Part shown: positions 25,729 to 35,483 of the stretch, piece by piece | Layout: the number at the start of each line of letters is the position of its first letter | Numbering within the stretch: position 1 is the stretch's first letter | NCBI RefSeq assembly: GCF_018100795.1 | Contig: NZ_JAGJDY010000004.1 | Location: 310,001 to 374,000, forward strand | Source of the DNA: Alteromonas sp. MMG017 | Lineage (GTDB): Bacteria > Pseudomonadota > Gammaproteobacteria > Enterobacterales > Alteromonadaceae | Direction: 5' to 3' | DNA: 64,000 bases | The notes under the pieces: generated by a model | What the model was told of the DNA's origin: nothing | Databases searched by the model: none | What the model saw: the letters and a program-made list of their open reading frames with translations, nothing else | Made by a program: the position numbers and the translations under genes

Positions 25729-26892
25729 CTAGTTCCCATTAACGACGGCATTAACATCTTTGGCCTGCACCATATCGCCCGTGTTATTACCCCACGCATT
25801 TCGCTCGTAGGTCACCACAGCCGCAATGTCTTTCAGGCTTAACATTTTTCCGAACGCCTGCATGGCCGTTCCGGTTTTACCGTTCAACACAATATCGATA
25901 TGGGCAGTTTGGTCTTCAAGAACCATCTCACTGCCTTTAAGCGCAGGAAAAACGCCAGGTAACCCTTCGCCGTTAGGCATATGGCAAGCTGCACAGGTGG
26001 CGTTATAAACCCGCTTGCCTTCATCCATAAGTTCATCCATCGACATATTCATTGACAGTAGACGTTGCTCTTCCTCTTTCGCTTGGCGAGCGGCTTCTTC
26101 TTGTTCATCCATCCACGCATCAAATTCGGCAGGCTCTTTAGCGATGACCACAACTGGCATGAAGCCATGATCTTTTCCGCAAAGCTCGGCGCACTGCCCA
26201 CGATAAATACCAGGCTCGTTTACCTTTGCCCAAGACTCATTAATAAATCCGGGGTTAGCATCTTTTTTCACCGCAAAATCTGGTACCCACCACGAGTGAA
26301 TAACGTCATCTGAGGTAATAAGAAAGCGCACTTTTTGCCCTGTGGGGATCACCAGTGGACGGTCGACCTCAAGCAAATAATTCGCGCCTTTCTCGAATTT
26401 GTTTTCAATTTGTTCTCGCTGAGTTGCCATTAACGAATAGAACTCAACGTCTCTGTCCATATATCGGTAATGCCACTTCCACTGAGATCCTGTAACGACA
26501 ACAGTAAGATCGGGCTCACTGGTATCTTCCATCGCAATAAGGGTTTTGGCCGCAGGAATAGCCATTAGAATAAGAATAATGAAAGGGACTACGGTCCATG
26601 CAATTTCCACTTTTACATTTTCGTGGAAGTGAGCGGGTTTCGCCCCTCTGGATTTACGGTGTAAGTACATTGAGGCAAACATAACCCCAAAAACCGCAAC
26701 GGCAATTGCGATACAAATAAAGAACATCAACATGTGGAGGTCGTATACTTGACCACTTATGTCGGTTGCGCCTCGGCGCAAATTTATGGAAGAGCCTTCG
26801 CCCGTTGCTACATCAGCAAACAGTAGTGGCGAGGTAAGCAAAAGTGGAAGCCCGCAGAGCCACTTTGCCGCTTGTGTCGTTACTCGTTTCAC
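25729..26892 (-). CDS. coxB: Cytochrome c oxidase subunit II with fused cytochrome c domain
   Basis: Electron-entry subunit of the oxidase, 387 residues. A signal peptide (1-26) and two helices (about 50-75 and 98-118) precede the CuA domain with ligands H199, C234, E236, C238, H242 and M245 (CAELCGKDHGFM). After a Glu/Gln-rich linker (about 255-282), a C-terminal class I cytochrome c domain carries CAACH (C300, C303, H304), so this is a caa3-like fusion. Translation starts at GTG with GGAGGT five bases upstream. It is first in the cox cluster, and 580 bp of non-coding DNA lie upstream. Confidence 0.98.
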   Translation of the reverse strand: MKRVTTQAAKWLCGLPLLLTSPLLFADVATGEGSSINLRRGATDISGQVYDLHMLMFFICIAIAVAVFGVMFASMYLHRKSRGAKPAHFHENVKVEIAWTVVPFIILILMAIPAAKTLIAMEDTSEPDLTVVVTGSQWKWHYRYMDRDVEFYSLMATQREQIENKFEKGANYLLEVDRPLVIPTGQKVRFLITSDDVIHSWWVPDFAVKKDANPGFINESWAKVNEPGIYRGQCAELCGKDHGFMPVVVIAKEPAEFDAWMDEQEEAARQAKEEEQRLLSMNMSMDELMDEGKRVYNATCAACHMPNGEGLPGVFPALKGSEMVLEDQTAHIDIVLNGKTGTAMQAFGKMLSLKDIAAVVTYERNAWGNNTGDMVQAKDVNAVVNGN

Positions 26893-27475
26893 TCAACACC
26901 TCCGTTATAACAGAAGCATTACGCACTGGTTGCGCTGCGCTTCTGGCAACTGATACCCGAAATCCAACTTTTAACTGAAAGACCTAGCCTTAGTTGTAAA
27001 ACAAAGTTACAGCTATTGTTATTATTTTGTTAAATACAGTATAAGAATTGCTCAATAAAACGCACAAGTCTAGTCTTTTCTAAGAAAAAACAATTACAGC
27101 GTTCAATTTTTAACCAAAAGTTGTATGTAAGAGAAATGACTCACGTCACAGCGTATGGACGCTATACAGGTAATTAGTGTGCCCGTTTGAAACGCTCATT
27201 TTGAACGAGATAGGCAAATAGAAGATGGCTATAAGTTTCTTATAATCAAAAGGTAGTCACTTAATAGTGAATGTTTTTCAAACAGACTAGATGACTGAAA
27301 TAGTATTCGCTAGTACCAAAAAGGGTGACATAAATAGAAGATAAAATGTGGGAGCCAGATCTGCTGGCTTTTAAGGTATTTCTTAGGCTTAAACAAGATT
27401 ATTGTACAAGCAAGGTATATTAAACATACAAAAAAGCGGCCTATAAGCCGCTTTCTTTATTAAATAGCTAAAAGG
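26893..27475. other. Long non-coding spacer between coxB and lexA
   Basis: 583 bp without a credible gene. The coxB-proximal half must hold the cox promoter but I see no clear sigma70 pair. A TATAAT at 27241-27246 and a 6-bp stem with T run (27353-27372) on the plus strand could bound a small RNA of about 120 nt, though no good -35 is present. The lexA terminator lies at the far end. Confidence 0.6.
27430..27454 (-). terminator. lexA terminator
   Basis: Stem AAAGCGGC / GCCGCTTT (27433-27440 with 27447-27454) with a 6-nt loop. On the minus strand it is followed by six T, just past the lexA stop. Confidence 0.88.
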
Positions 27476-28102
27476 TTACATCCAGTCAGCATTTCGAATA
27501 ACACCAACGGCAATCCCTTCAATGGAAAAAGGCTCTGAAGCTAAGTCGACCTTAATAGGAGAGAATTCGTCATTTTCAGCATGAAGTAATACTTCGCGAC
27601 CACGCTTTTCAAGGCGTTTAACGGTAACGTCTTCATCAACACGTGCTACTACCACTTGCCCATTATGAACATCCGTAGTGCGGTGCACGGCTAACAAGTC
27701 ACCATCAAGTATACCTATGTCTTTCATACTCATACCGCTTACACGAAGTAAGAAGTCAGCGTGAGGCTGAAACAGAGCAGGGTCGACCTTATAGTGAGAT
27801 TCAATATGCTCTTGCGCTAAAATAGGCTCGCCCGCAGCTACTCGGCCAATAAGAGGTAGCCCTTCTTCTTCAGGAGCTTCATCTTCAAGGGGGATATTCA
27901 ATTTAATACCACGGGAAGTACCTGGAAGAATCTCGATGACACCTTTTCGGGCCAACGCTTTTAAATGTTCTTCAGCGGCATTCGCAGAGCGAAAACCTAA
28001 ATGACGGGCAATTTCTGCACGGGTAGGCGGCATGCCAGTTTCGAGCATGGTTGTTTTTATAAGCTCGAGAACTTCTGTTTGTCTTGCTGTGAGTGGGCGC
28101 AT
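27476..28102 (-). CDS. lexA: SOS repressor LexA
   Basis: Represses DNA-damage genes until RecA-stimulated self-cleavage. The 208 residues have an N-terminal winged helix (1-70, [21 protein letters not shown] as recognition region) and a C-terminal S24 peptidase domain. The A90-G91 cleavage site (GRVAAGEP), nucleophile S125 (SGMSMKDIG) and general base K162 (VTVKRL) are all present, each shifted by six from E. coli. AGG precedes the ATG. Two tandem operators lie upstream, implying self-repression. The usual partner dinF is not adjacent; a siderophore receptor gene lies upstream. Confidence 0.98.
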   Translation of the reverse strand: MRPLTARQTEVLELIKTTMLETGMPPTRAEIARHLGFRSANAAEEHLKALARKGVIEILPGTSRGIKLNIPLEDEAPEEEGLPLIGRVAAGEPILAQEHIESHYKVDPALFQPHADFLLRVSGMSMKDIGILDGDLLAVHRTTDVHNGQVVVARVDEDVTVKRLEKRGREVLLHAENDEFSPIKVDLASEPFSIEGIAVGVIRNADWM

Positions 28103-28109
28103 AAAAGAC

Positions 28110-28125
28110 CTGTCTGTCTATACAG
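28110..28125 (-). promoter_or_regulatory. LexA box 1 upstream of lexA
   Basis: CTGTCTGTCTATACAG fits the CTGT-N8-ACAG consensus exactly and lies 8 bp from the start codon, where binding would block transcription. Confidence 0.92.
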
Positions 28126-28128
28126 TTC

Positions 28129-28144
28129 CTGTAAGTATATACAC
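28129..28144 (-). promoter_or_regulatory. LexA box 2 upstream of lexA
   Basis: CTGTAAGTATATACAC fits CTGT-N8-ACAG with one mismatch in the last base. It is 3 bp from box 1, so the two centres are 19 bp apart, like the double operator of E. coli lexA. Confidence 0.82.
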
Positions 28145-28210
28145 CTAAAAGGAAATGACAAGCACAAAGCTTTGCAAAGCATGTTTTTTACACCGCCCTA
28201 ACTAGAATGC

Positions 28211-28235
28211 AAAAAGCGGCCATGAAGGCCGCTTT
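28211..28235 (-). terminator. Terminator of the TonB-dependent receptor gene
   Basis: A 9-bp stem (28213-28221 with 28227-28235) and 5-nt loop, followed on the minus strand by five T, about 25 nt past the stop codon. Confidence 0.87.
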
Positions 28236-28259
28236 GTATATCACTACTATTTAGCGTGA

Positions 28260-30374
28260 CTAAAACTTATATTGCAAGCTCAAACGTGCATTAAGCGGCT
28301 CGCCGGTGGCAATATTGTTGTCGTTGTGTGCAGACGGAAAATAATCTTCGTCGAATAGGTTTTCCACGTTTAGCTGAATTTTAACGTCTTCACTGTAGTC
28401 GTAATAAAGTGCAGCGTCTACGCGAACAAAGTCAGGTAGCTCAACCGTATTATTTAATGAAGCATACTGCTCAGATTGATAAATCACGCCTAATGCAACT
28501 CGCCATTTATCATTTACTTCATACTGATTCCATAACGTCAGCATATGTTCTGGTAGCTGCGCTAAGTCACGGTTCGCCAATGTGCCATCTACAATTCGAC
28601 CCATTTCTTCGCCATCGAGGTTGCTGTAACCAGCATTTATTACCCAACGCTCTGAAAGTTTACCCACCACCTGCACTTCAAAACCTTTGGTTTCGGTACC
28701 GGTTAAAATAGACGCTTCTGGGTTGTTAGGATCTTGCGCTGTGCCGTTTTCACGTTCCACTTCAAATGCTGCTGCGGTTACGCTGAGCGAGTCAGATAAA
28801 TTCCACTTCACGCCAATTTCTTTATTTTCAAACTCTTCAGCTTCTAGCGCTTGGCTTGAAAGAGAAAGGGTAAGAAATTGATCACCTGATCGCGGTAGGA
28901 ACGATTTGCTGTAACTCGCGTAGACTGATACTGATTCCGCTGGCTTGTAAATTAAGCCTGCACGAGGCGACACTTGTGAATCAGAACTTGATAGAAAGCC
29001 GCTGTTACCATCGTCAGCACCATTAGCCACTTCAATACTGTCTACCACGTCGATATCAAAGTTATCGTAGCGAAGACCGGCCACCACAATCCAATTATCG
29101 TTAAGCTTAATTTCATCTTGTACGAAAGCTGAAGTAAAGGTGACTTCTGATGCACGATCTCTTACTGGGTCTGTTAGCGTCATTGAGGGAATAACCAATG
29201 GATCGCTGAACACGAAGGATACTTGATCATCTTGGCTATCGGCAAAAAATGCATCACGGCGCGCGTTTTCTGTATCTTGGCTGCCGTACTCCATTCCTGT
29301 TAATAAAGTATGGTTAATATCACCTGTGGCAAACTGCCCAATAAGGTTTAATTGAACCAACGCATTCTCACGAGTAGTGGTATCACGATACCCGTCTAAG
29401 GTAACCGTACCTGCATCAGCATCAAAATTAACGGGGTACAAGTTTTGATAAGCTTTATCATAGTCAGCAAACTGAACGGTACCGTTTAAGTTCCAATGTT
29501 GCGATAGTGCGTGATCAACACGCACACGGGCAATATGCGCTTCAAGCGTGGTATTGTTGAAGTCGGGATCACCAAAGTAGGTATCGTCATAGCCATCTAG
29601 CGGCGCACCATCTAATGAAGGGATACCTCTATCTACTAACCGGTCATCGTTTACGTATTCGTAAGATGCTACAACCGTGGTGTCGTCTGAAGCCATCCAT
29701 GTGTAGGTAGGGTTAATGGCGTAACGTTCACCATCTTTAAAATCACGATGATTATCAATACTGTCAAACACACCATTAAAACGAAAAGCATTGTTCGCAT
29801 CTATGGCTTTATTGGTATCTACACTAATAGAGCCAGCGCCAAAGGTATCTATACCTGCTGACAGTGTGGTGAAGTCTTCTGCGCTACTGGCCACTTTAGT
29901 CACACGGTTAACGACACCACCGCCGCCGCCACGACCAAATAAAAGCGCGTTGGCACCACGCAATATTTCAACGCGTTCTAAATTATATAGGGGGCGGAAG
30001 TATTGAACGTCATCGCGAAGCCCATCAACAAAGAAATCGGCAGTAGTGTTCTGACCACGAATAGTCACCTGATCGCGATGGTCTTCACCCAGCCCAATGC
30101 TCACACCTGGCGTGTATTGCATAACATCGGCAATACTAAACAATGCTTGTTCTGAAATTTGCTGTGCACTTACTACCGATACTGACTGTGGCACGTTAAC
30201 TAATAATGTAGGGGTTTTAACCGCTGTGGCGACTTGTTGGCCGAAGAATGCGCCGCGTACGGTAATACGCTCAACGCTTTCATCTGACTCAGGCATAGTG
30301 TCTTGTGCAAAAACAGGTGTGCCATAAAGCGCCAATAAAACAGCAGTAGAAATAGTTGCTTTACCAAGTTTCAA
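28260..30374 (-). CDS. TonB-dependent siderophore receptor
   Basis: Outer-membrane receptor for ferric siderophore uptake, 704 residues. A signal peptide (1-23, ending VFAQ) precedes a TonB-box-like ERITVRG segment, the plug domain (about 50-165, with VPQSVSVVSAQQI, VTIRGQNTTADFFVDGLRDD and LERVEILRGANALLFGRGGGGGVVN) and a 22-strand barrel ending in LSLQYKF with terminal Phe. The ferrichrome/coprogen branch (FhuE-like) is likely, but the ligand cannot be fixed. Translation starts at TTG with GAGGAG six bases upstream. A Fur-like site lies just before it, so iron repression is expected. Confidence 0.93.
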   Translation of the reverse strand: MKLGKATISTAVLLALYGTPVFAQDTMPESDESVERITVRGAFFGQQVATAVKTPTLLVNVPQSVSVVSAQQISEQALFSIADVMQYTPGVSIGLGEDHRDQVTIRGQNTTADFFVDGLRDDVQYFRPLYNLERVEILRGANALLFGRGGGGGVVNRVTKVASSAEDFTTLSAGIDTFGAGSISVDTNKAIDANNAFRFNGVFDSIDNHRDFKDGERYAINPTYTWMASDDTTVVASYEYVNDDRLVDRGIPSLDGAPLDGYDDTYFGDPDFNNTTLEAHIARVRVDHALSQHWNLNGTVQFADYDKAYQNLYPVNFDADAGTVTLDGYRDTTTRENALVQLNLIGQFATGDINHTLLTGMEYGSQDTENARRDAFFADSQDDQVSFVFSDPLVIPSMTLTDPVRDRASEVTFTSAFVQDEIKLNDNWIVVAGLRYDNFDIDVVDSIEVANGADDGNSGFLSSSDSQVSPRAGLIYKPAESVSVYASYSKSFLPRSGDQFLTLSLSSQALEAEEFENKEIGVKWNLSDSLSVTAAAFEVERENGTAQDPNNPEASILTGTETKGFEVQVVGKLSERWVINAGYSNLDGEEMGRIVDGTLANRDLAQLPEHMLTLWNQYEVNDKWRVALGVIYQSEQYASLNNTVELPDFVRVDAALYYDYSEDVKIQLNVENLFDEDYFPSAHNDNNIATGEPLNARLSLQYKF

Positions 30375-30408
30375 GCAAGTCTCCTCAAGTGATAATTCAA
30401 ACAGTATT

Positions 30409-30427
30409 GAAAATGATAGATATTCTT
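30409..30427 (-). promoter_or_regulatory. Candidate Fur box upstream of the siderophore receptor
   Basis: The 19-mer starting GAAAATGATA agrees with the Fur consensus GATAATGATAATCATTATC at 13 of 19 positions by eye. It lies 35 bp before the TTG start of an iron-uptake gene, which supports it. Confidence 0.6.
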
Positions 30428-30655
30428 ATTTATAGCGGATTCTAGTTAGATTTATTTATAATTAAAAGGTGTATTAATAAAAATTAAACTTTTGTTATAA
30501 ATGAAAGCGTCAGCTTAACTAGACAGTCTGTTTAGATAGCAATAATGAATAAGAGCAGCACCTTTAATTAGGTTTGCGCCGAGGTGACAAGTTTGGCATT
30601 AAGGCATAAAGTAACCTTTCTTCTATTTATCTTTAATCAGAGTATTTAATTCCTC

Positions 30656-31138
30656 ATGTTGCATTTCCTCGACTATACCCCCGAGCTAGCCCCTCATTTT
30701 GACCGCATAAATAGAGAGTGGATCACCAAGATGTTTCGTTTAGAGAGCGTTGATGAGGCCGTTATTGGCAATCCTCAGTGTAATATTATCGACAAGGGTG
30801 GATACATTTGGTTTGCTGAACATCCCGATTTTGGCATTGTAGGTACATGCGCATTAATGAAAAAAGGGGATGGGGTATTCGAACTTACTAAGATGGGTGT
30901 GGTCAGTGAAGCAAGAGGATTAAAAGTAGGCGAAGGCTTGTTGCAATATGTATTGAATAACGCCCCTGCTATTGCTTTTAATACGTTATTTCTTTTAACG
31001 AATAAGAAGTGTGAGGCCGCCATCCATCTTTATGAGAAAAATGGCTTTGTTCATTGTGAAGAAATCATGCAAAAATTTGGTTGTGCTTATGAACGCTGCG
31101 ATGTGGCTATGCATTACAAAGGTACTGCCACCAAGTGA
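30656..31138 (+). CDS. GNAT-family N-acetyltransferase
   Basis: Acetyl-CoA-dependent acetyltransferase, 160 residues. The GNAT core runs from about 60 to 140: GVFELTKMGVVSEARGLKVGEGLLQYVL is motif A with a degenerate pyrophosphate loop (R-G-L-K-V-G), and AAIHLYEKNGF is motif B. The N-terminus (DYTPELAPHFDRINREWI) is typical of the small YhfO/MarR-type acetyltransferase group. The substrate is unknown. The ribosome site before the ATG is poor. It stands alone between the iron-uptake receptor and plsB. Confidence 0.88.
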   Translation: MLHFLDYTPELAPHFDRINREWITKMFRLESVDEAVIGNPQCNIIDKGGYIWFAEHPDFGIVGTCALMKKGDGVFELTKMGVVSEARGLKVGEGLLQYVLNNAPAIAFNTLFLLTNKKCEAAIHLYEKNGFVHCEEIMQKFGCAYERCDVAMHYKGTATK

Positions 31139-31283
31139 TATGTGAGTAAAAACACGCTCAATCAATATGCTATGGGGACAATTTAAACTAATGACTCTTC
31201 TAAACAGCCCCACGGCCTCTGCATGACATTGCTCGAGATGTGGTACACTTCACCCGTTTTAATTTCATAGGATTACAGAATTC

Positions 31284-33731
31284 ATGTCGTGGATGCGAAA
31301 AGCCCTTTTGTCGCTATTTCATTATCCTGTTAAGTTGCTGGTTAAAGCCCACAGCATTCCCGTAAACGTAGAAACTGAGCTTGGCATTGATAAGTCGAAG
31401 CCCATCGTTTACTTGCTTCCAGCAAACTCGGTAACCGATCAATTAGCGCTTAGAATGTCAACAGAAGCACTAGGCCTACCGAGCCCGACTGATACGCTAA
31501 CATTAGCGGGCAGAGAATACCCTTCTACGCTGTTTTTACGTAAAACCCAGCCGATTTTTCGTTCACAAGCTGACGATACGGGTATTGAAGATGTGTTTAC
31601 TGACTTGTTTCATTTGCACAGAGATCATCATCAATTAGACCTTCAAGTGGTGCCAGTATTCGTAACCTGGGGCCGAGCGCCTGGGCGAGGTACACCTGGA
31701 TTAGCCGATCTTATTGCCGACAATGCAGCACCAAGTTGGCTGAGAAAACTCTTCATTGTGATGTTCTTGGGCCGCGATAATTTTATCAATTACTCAAAAG
31801 CGGTATCGGCGCGCGCCATGTCAAACCAACATGGCAGTGACAAAAGTATTGCACACAAATTAGTACGAGTAGCGAGTACTCACTTTCAGCGTAAACGCCA
31901 AAGTATGACAGGCCCTACATTGTTAGAGCGCCAAGAGTTGAACAACAGTGTACTAGGCTCTGATGCCGTGCGTCGCGCTATGGCAGAAGAATCTCGTAGT
32001 AAAAAAATTACCCATGATGCATCTAAAGATAGAGCGCAATCATACGTTACCGAAATAGCCGCCGATTATCGCGAAGGGCTGATACGCTTTGGCGACCGAC
32101 TACTTACTCGTATTTGGAACAAAATTTATAACGGCATAAGTGTTGGCCACTCTGAACGTATTCGAGAATTAGCCGCAAACGGCCATGAAATTGTTTACGT
32201 GCCTTGTCATCGCAGTCACATGGATTATCTATTGCTGACTTACGTGATTTATCATGAAGGTATGGTAACCCCACACATTGCCGCAGGTATTAACTTAAAT
32301 TTCTGGCCGGTAGGTAAGATTTTCCGCCGAGGCGGTGCCTTTTTCTTGCGCCGGAGTTTTGCCGGTAATAAGTTGTATACCGCCGTTTTCCGCGAATATT
32401 TAGAGCTACTTTTTAATAAAGGCTATTCGGTAAAATATTACCCTGAAGGTGGCCGAAGCCGCACTGGTCGTCTTATTCCACCTAAAACAGGCATGCTAGC
32501 CATGACCATTCAAGCCATGCTTAAAGGTGTGAATAGGCCTGTTAGCTTGGTACCCGTCTATATTGGCTACGAAAACGTGATGGAAGTGAAAAGCTACCTG
32601 AACGAACTTAAAGGCACTAAGAAGCAAAAAGAATCTAACTGGCAAGTGTTCTCGGCTATTCGCAAGCTTAAGAACTACGGTCATGGTTATGTAAACTTTG
32701 GTGAGCCTATCCAGCTAAATCAATTTTTAGAAACCCATGTGCCAAACTGGCGCGATTGCCGTGATGCCGAGCCAGAGAAAAAACCCGCTTGGCTAACGCC
32801 GGCGGTAAACGAATTGGCCAACAATGTCATGACACGTATAAATCGCGCAGCAGCGGTAAATGGCATGGCGTTAACATCGCTGTGTTTACTGTCATCAAAA
32901 ACACAAACTATGAGTGAGTCTGAGCTTAAACAAGCCATGGGCGACTTTATCAGTTTATTTAAAAACGTACCTTTCAGTGCCGATGCCACCATACCTGATG
33001 CCAGCGCGAAAGAATTGTTTGACGATACCTTGAAGCTTGGCAAGTTTGAGATTGATGAAGACGACTATGGTCGATTAATCAGCCCTAAACCTAAGTCTGC
33101 GGTTTATCTCACCTACTATCGCAACAATATCTTGCACTTATTCGCATTGCCGGGATTAATTATGGCCTGTGTATTTGCGCATAAAGGCACAAGTAAAGCG
33201 TCAGTTTTCCAGTTAATTGCTGCGCTATACCCGTTGTTGCAGCGCGAGCTATTTTTGCATTTATCTCAAGATGAAGCCCTTGCTCATACCGATGCGCTTA
33301 TTGATGCGTTAGTGGACCAAGGCCTTCTACGTATTAAAGAGGGTGATTTACTTCCACCTGATGCCCAGCAAAAGCAGTTTCATTCAGCATGGTTGTTAAG
33401 CCGTTGTATGCAAGAAACCTTGCAACGTTATGCGGTAGTACTGACTATTTTAGATAAAGAGAAAGTGATTAGTCGCGGCGCACTTGAACGCACTAGCCGC
33501 CAAGTGGCAGAACGCTTATCTACCCTTTATGGGCTAAGCTCACCTGAGTTTTACGATAAGAACGTGCTTTCTAGTTTTATTAGCGCATTAAAAGACAATC
33601 ATTGGTTAGACTCCACAGAAGATGGCAGTCTGAAATACTCTGAAGAGTGTGAAGCACTTCGGGATGATGTGATGGCGCTAGTATGGCCTGAAATGACCCA
33701 GCATCTAGAGAACGTGGTATTGCATAACTAG
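31284..33731 (+). CDS. plsB: Glycerol-3-phosphate 1-O-acyltransferase PlsB
   Basis: Inner-membrane enzyme that makes 1-acylglycerol-3-phosphate, the first step of phospholipid synthesis. The 815 residues match the family (E. coli 807). The four acyltransferase blocks are present: HRSHMD (309-314, catalytic His/Asp), GGAFFLRRSF, YPEGGRSRTGR and VSLVPVYIGYE. The amphipathic C-terminal region is full length. AGGA lies ten bases before the ATG. It is monocistronic and ends at a bidirectional terminator shared with ilvA. Confidence 0.98.
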   Translation: MSWMRKALLSLFHYPVKLLVKAHSIPVNVETELGIDKSKPIVYLLPANSVTDQLALRMSTEALGLPSPTDTLTLAGREYPSTLFLRKTQPIFRSQADDTGIEDVFTDLFHLHRDHHQLDLQVVPVFVTWGRAPGRGTPGLADLIADNAAPSWLRKLFIVMFLGRDNFINYSKAVSARAMSNQHGSDKSIAHKLVRVASTHFQRKRQSMTGPTLLERQELNNSVLGSDAVRRAMAEESRSKKITHDASKDRAQSYVTEIAADYREGLIRFGDRLLTRIWNKIYNGISVGHSERIRELAANGHEIVYVPCHRSHMDYLLLTYVIYHEGMVTPHIAAGINLNFWPVGKIFRRGGAFFLRRSFAGNKLYTAVFREYLELLFNKGYSVKYYPEGGRSRTGRLIPPKTGMLAMTIQAMLKGVNRPVSLVPVYIGYENVMEVKSYLNELKGTKKQKESNWQVFSAIRKLKNYGHGYVNFGEPIQLNQFLETHVPNWRDCRDAEPEKKPAWLTPAVNELANNVMTRINRAAAVNGMALTSLCLLSSKTQTMSESELKQAMGDFISLFKNVPFSADATIPDASAKELFDDTLKLGKFEIDEDDYGRLISPKPKSAVYLTYYRNNILHLFALPGLIMACVFAHKGTSKASVFQLIAALYPLLQRELFLHLSQDEALAHTDALIDALVDQGLLRIKEGDLLPPDAQQKQFHSAWLLSRCMQETLQRYAVVLTILDKEKVISRGALERTSRQVAERLSTLYGLSSPEFYDKNVLSSFISALKDNHWLDSTEDGSLKYSEECEALRDDVMALVWPEMTQHLENVVLHN

Positions 33732-33818
33732 CCTATACTCCGTCCGTGTGTTTGCAACTAGTTATTAATTACTAGTTACAATAGTGCTGTACACTGAAAA
33801 GATTGTTATCGATACCAC

Positions 33819-33859
33819 AAAAAAGCCGAAACGTTGGAATACAACGCTTCGGCTTTTTT
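33819..33859. terminator. Bidirectional terminator between plsB and ilvA
   Basis: A 16-bp stem with one mismatch (left arm AAAAGCCGAA plus CGTTG, right arm its complement) is flanked by six A on the left and six T on the right, so it can end transcripts from both strands. Confidence 0.9.
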
Positions 33860-33941
33860 ATTGATTTAGAATACGCTTTACCTCGCCCCAAGGTAAGCCG
33901 TGCTTAACGTGAAGCGAGGTAAAGCGAAAACGGTTTGCTCT

Positions 33942-35483
33942 TTACTTAGATGGTTGTGACAAGAAGAACTTATAGGCAGGATCTTGTGTTACTTCATCTA
34001 CTTTGTAGCCAAGCTCAATAACATGCTCATTGAAAGCGTCTCGGCTTTCTGGCGCAATATCAAACCCAACCAACACTAACCCTTCTGCCGCACCGTGGTT
34101 ACGGTAATGGAACAAGGTAATGTTCCACGATTCACCCAAGGTGTTTAAGAAGGTTAGCAATGCGCCAGGGCGCTCTGGAAATTCAAAACTGAACACTTGC
34201 TCGTTCAATATCGCCGGAGGTCTTCCCCCTACCATGTGACGAACGTGTAGTTTGGCTAATTCGTTATTGGTTAAGTTAAAGCATTGGTAGCCTTTAGCTT
34301 CTAAGTCGCTTTGCAGGCTTAGGAACTCTTGCTGACCGCCTTTTAATTTAACCCCAACGAAAATATGAGCTTCGTCGTCATTAGCATAACGATAGTTAAA
34401 TTCAGTAATCGCTTTTGCGCCAACACATTCACAAAACTGCTTGAATGCCCCTTTGCGCTCGGGTATTTTCACCGCGAATACGGCTTCTTTTTGCTCGCCC
34501 AGTTCACAGCGTTCAGACACATAACGCAAAGTATGAAAGTTAATATTCGCGCCGCATAAAATGCCGCCCAGCTTCTTACCGGTAAGGTCGTGCTGCTTGG
34601 CATACTTTCGAATAGCCGCTACAGACAGCGCCCCAGCAGGCTCAGCAATAACACGGGTGTCATCAAAAATATCTTTAATGGCACCGCATATTTCATCGTT
34701 GGTTACCGTCATGGTTTCATCAATTAGGCGATTACACAGCCTAAAGGTTTCTTGCCCCATGACTTTAACGGCAACGCCATCGGCAAAAATGCCTACGTTT
34801 TCAAGTGCAGCAGGTGCACCTTCTTTTTGCGCCAAGGCAAAACAGGCAGACTCTTCCGATTCAACGGCAACAATTTTAATCTCTGGCTTTAATTGCTTTA
34901 AGTAAACCGCAATACCGGCCGCTAAACCGCCACCGCCTACCGCAACAAACAAAATATCCAGGTTAGGGTTTTGCTCTAGTAGTTCACGAGCAACCGTTCC
35001 TTGACCCGCGATTACATCAGGGTCATCGAAGGGCGGCACAAAGGTGTAACCATGTTCTGCACAAAGCGCTTTCGCGTGGCCACTGGCTTGATCGAAACTC
35101 GTGCCATGCAGGACAACGTTTACATGGTCGCCGCCAAAACGACGTACTGCATCCACTTTGATGTCAGGGGTCGTTTCAGGCATCACAATAGTTGCCTGAA
35201 TGCCCTTGCGCCTAGCGCTGTACGCCAAACCTTGTGCATGATTACCGGCTGAAGCACCGATAACACCTGCACTAAGCTGAGCTTCGCTTAACGAACTTAT
35301 ACGGTTATAAGCGCCGCGTAACTTAAATGACTTTACCGGCTGCTGATCTTCACGCTTTAAGAATATTTCATTGCCTAATTCGGCAGACAACAACGACATG
35401 TAAGAAAGCTCACTGCTTACGGCTACGTCGTAAACAGGGGCTAATAGAATTTTCTTTAAATAGTCGTGATCGCTAACGGTCAT
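33942..35483 (-). CDS. ilvA: Biosynthetic threonine ammonia-lyase
   Basis: PLP enzyme that deaminates threonine to 2-oxobutanoate, the committed step to isoleucine. The 513 residues fit the long biosynthetic form: a catalytic domain with the Schiff-base Lys K54 ([10 protein letters not shown]), SAGNHAQG and the phosphate-binding VGGGGLAAG, then two ACT-like regulatory domains (about 325-505, beginning [12 protein letters not shown] and [13 protein letters not shown]) that sense isoleucine and valine. Its ATG overlaps the ilvD stop by 4 nt. It is last in ilvE-ilvD-ilvA. Confidence 0.97.
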   Translation of the reverse strand: MTVSDHDYLKKILLAPVYDVAVSSELSYMSLLSAELGNEIFLKREDQQPVKSFKLRGAYNRISSLSEAQLSAGVIGASAGNHAQGLAYSARRKGIQATIVMPETTPDIKVDAVRRFGGDHVNVVLHGTSFDQASGHAKALCAEHGYTFVPPFDDPDVIAGQGTVARELLEQNPNLDILFVAVGGGGLAAGIAVYLKQLKPEIKIVAVESEESACFALAQKEGAPAALENVGIFADGVAVKVMGQETFRLCNRLIDETMTVTNDEICGAIKDIFDDTRVIAEPAGALSVAAIRKYAKQHDLTGKKLGGILCGANINFHTLRYVSERCELGEQKEAVFAVKIPERKGAFKQFCECVGAKAITEFNYRYANDDEAHIFVGVKLKGGQQEFLSLQSDLEAKGYQCFNLTNNELAKLHVRHMVGGRPPAILNEQVFSFEFPERPGALLTFLNTLGESWNITLFHYRNHGAAEGLVLVGFDIAPESRDAFNEHVIELGYKVDEVTQDPAYKFFLSQPSK

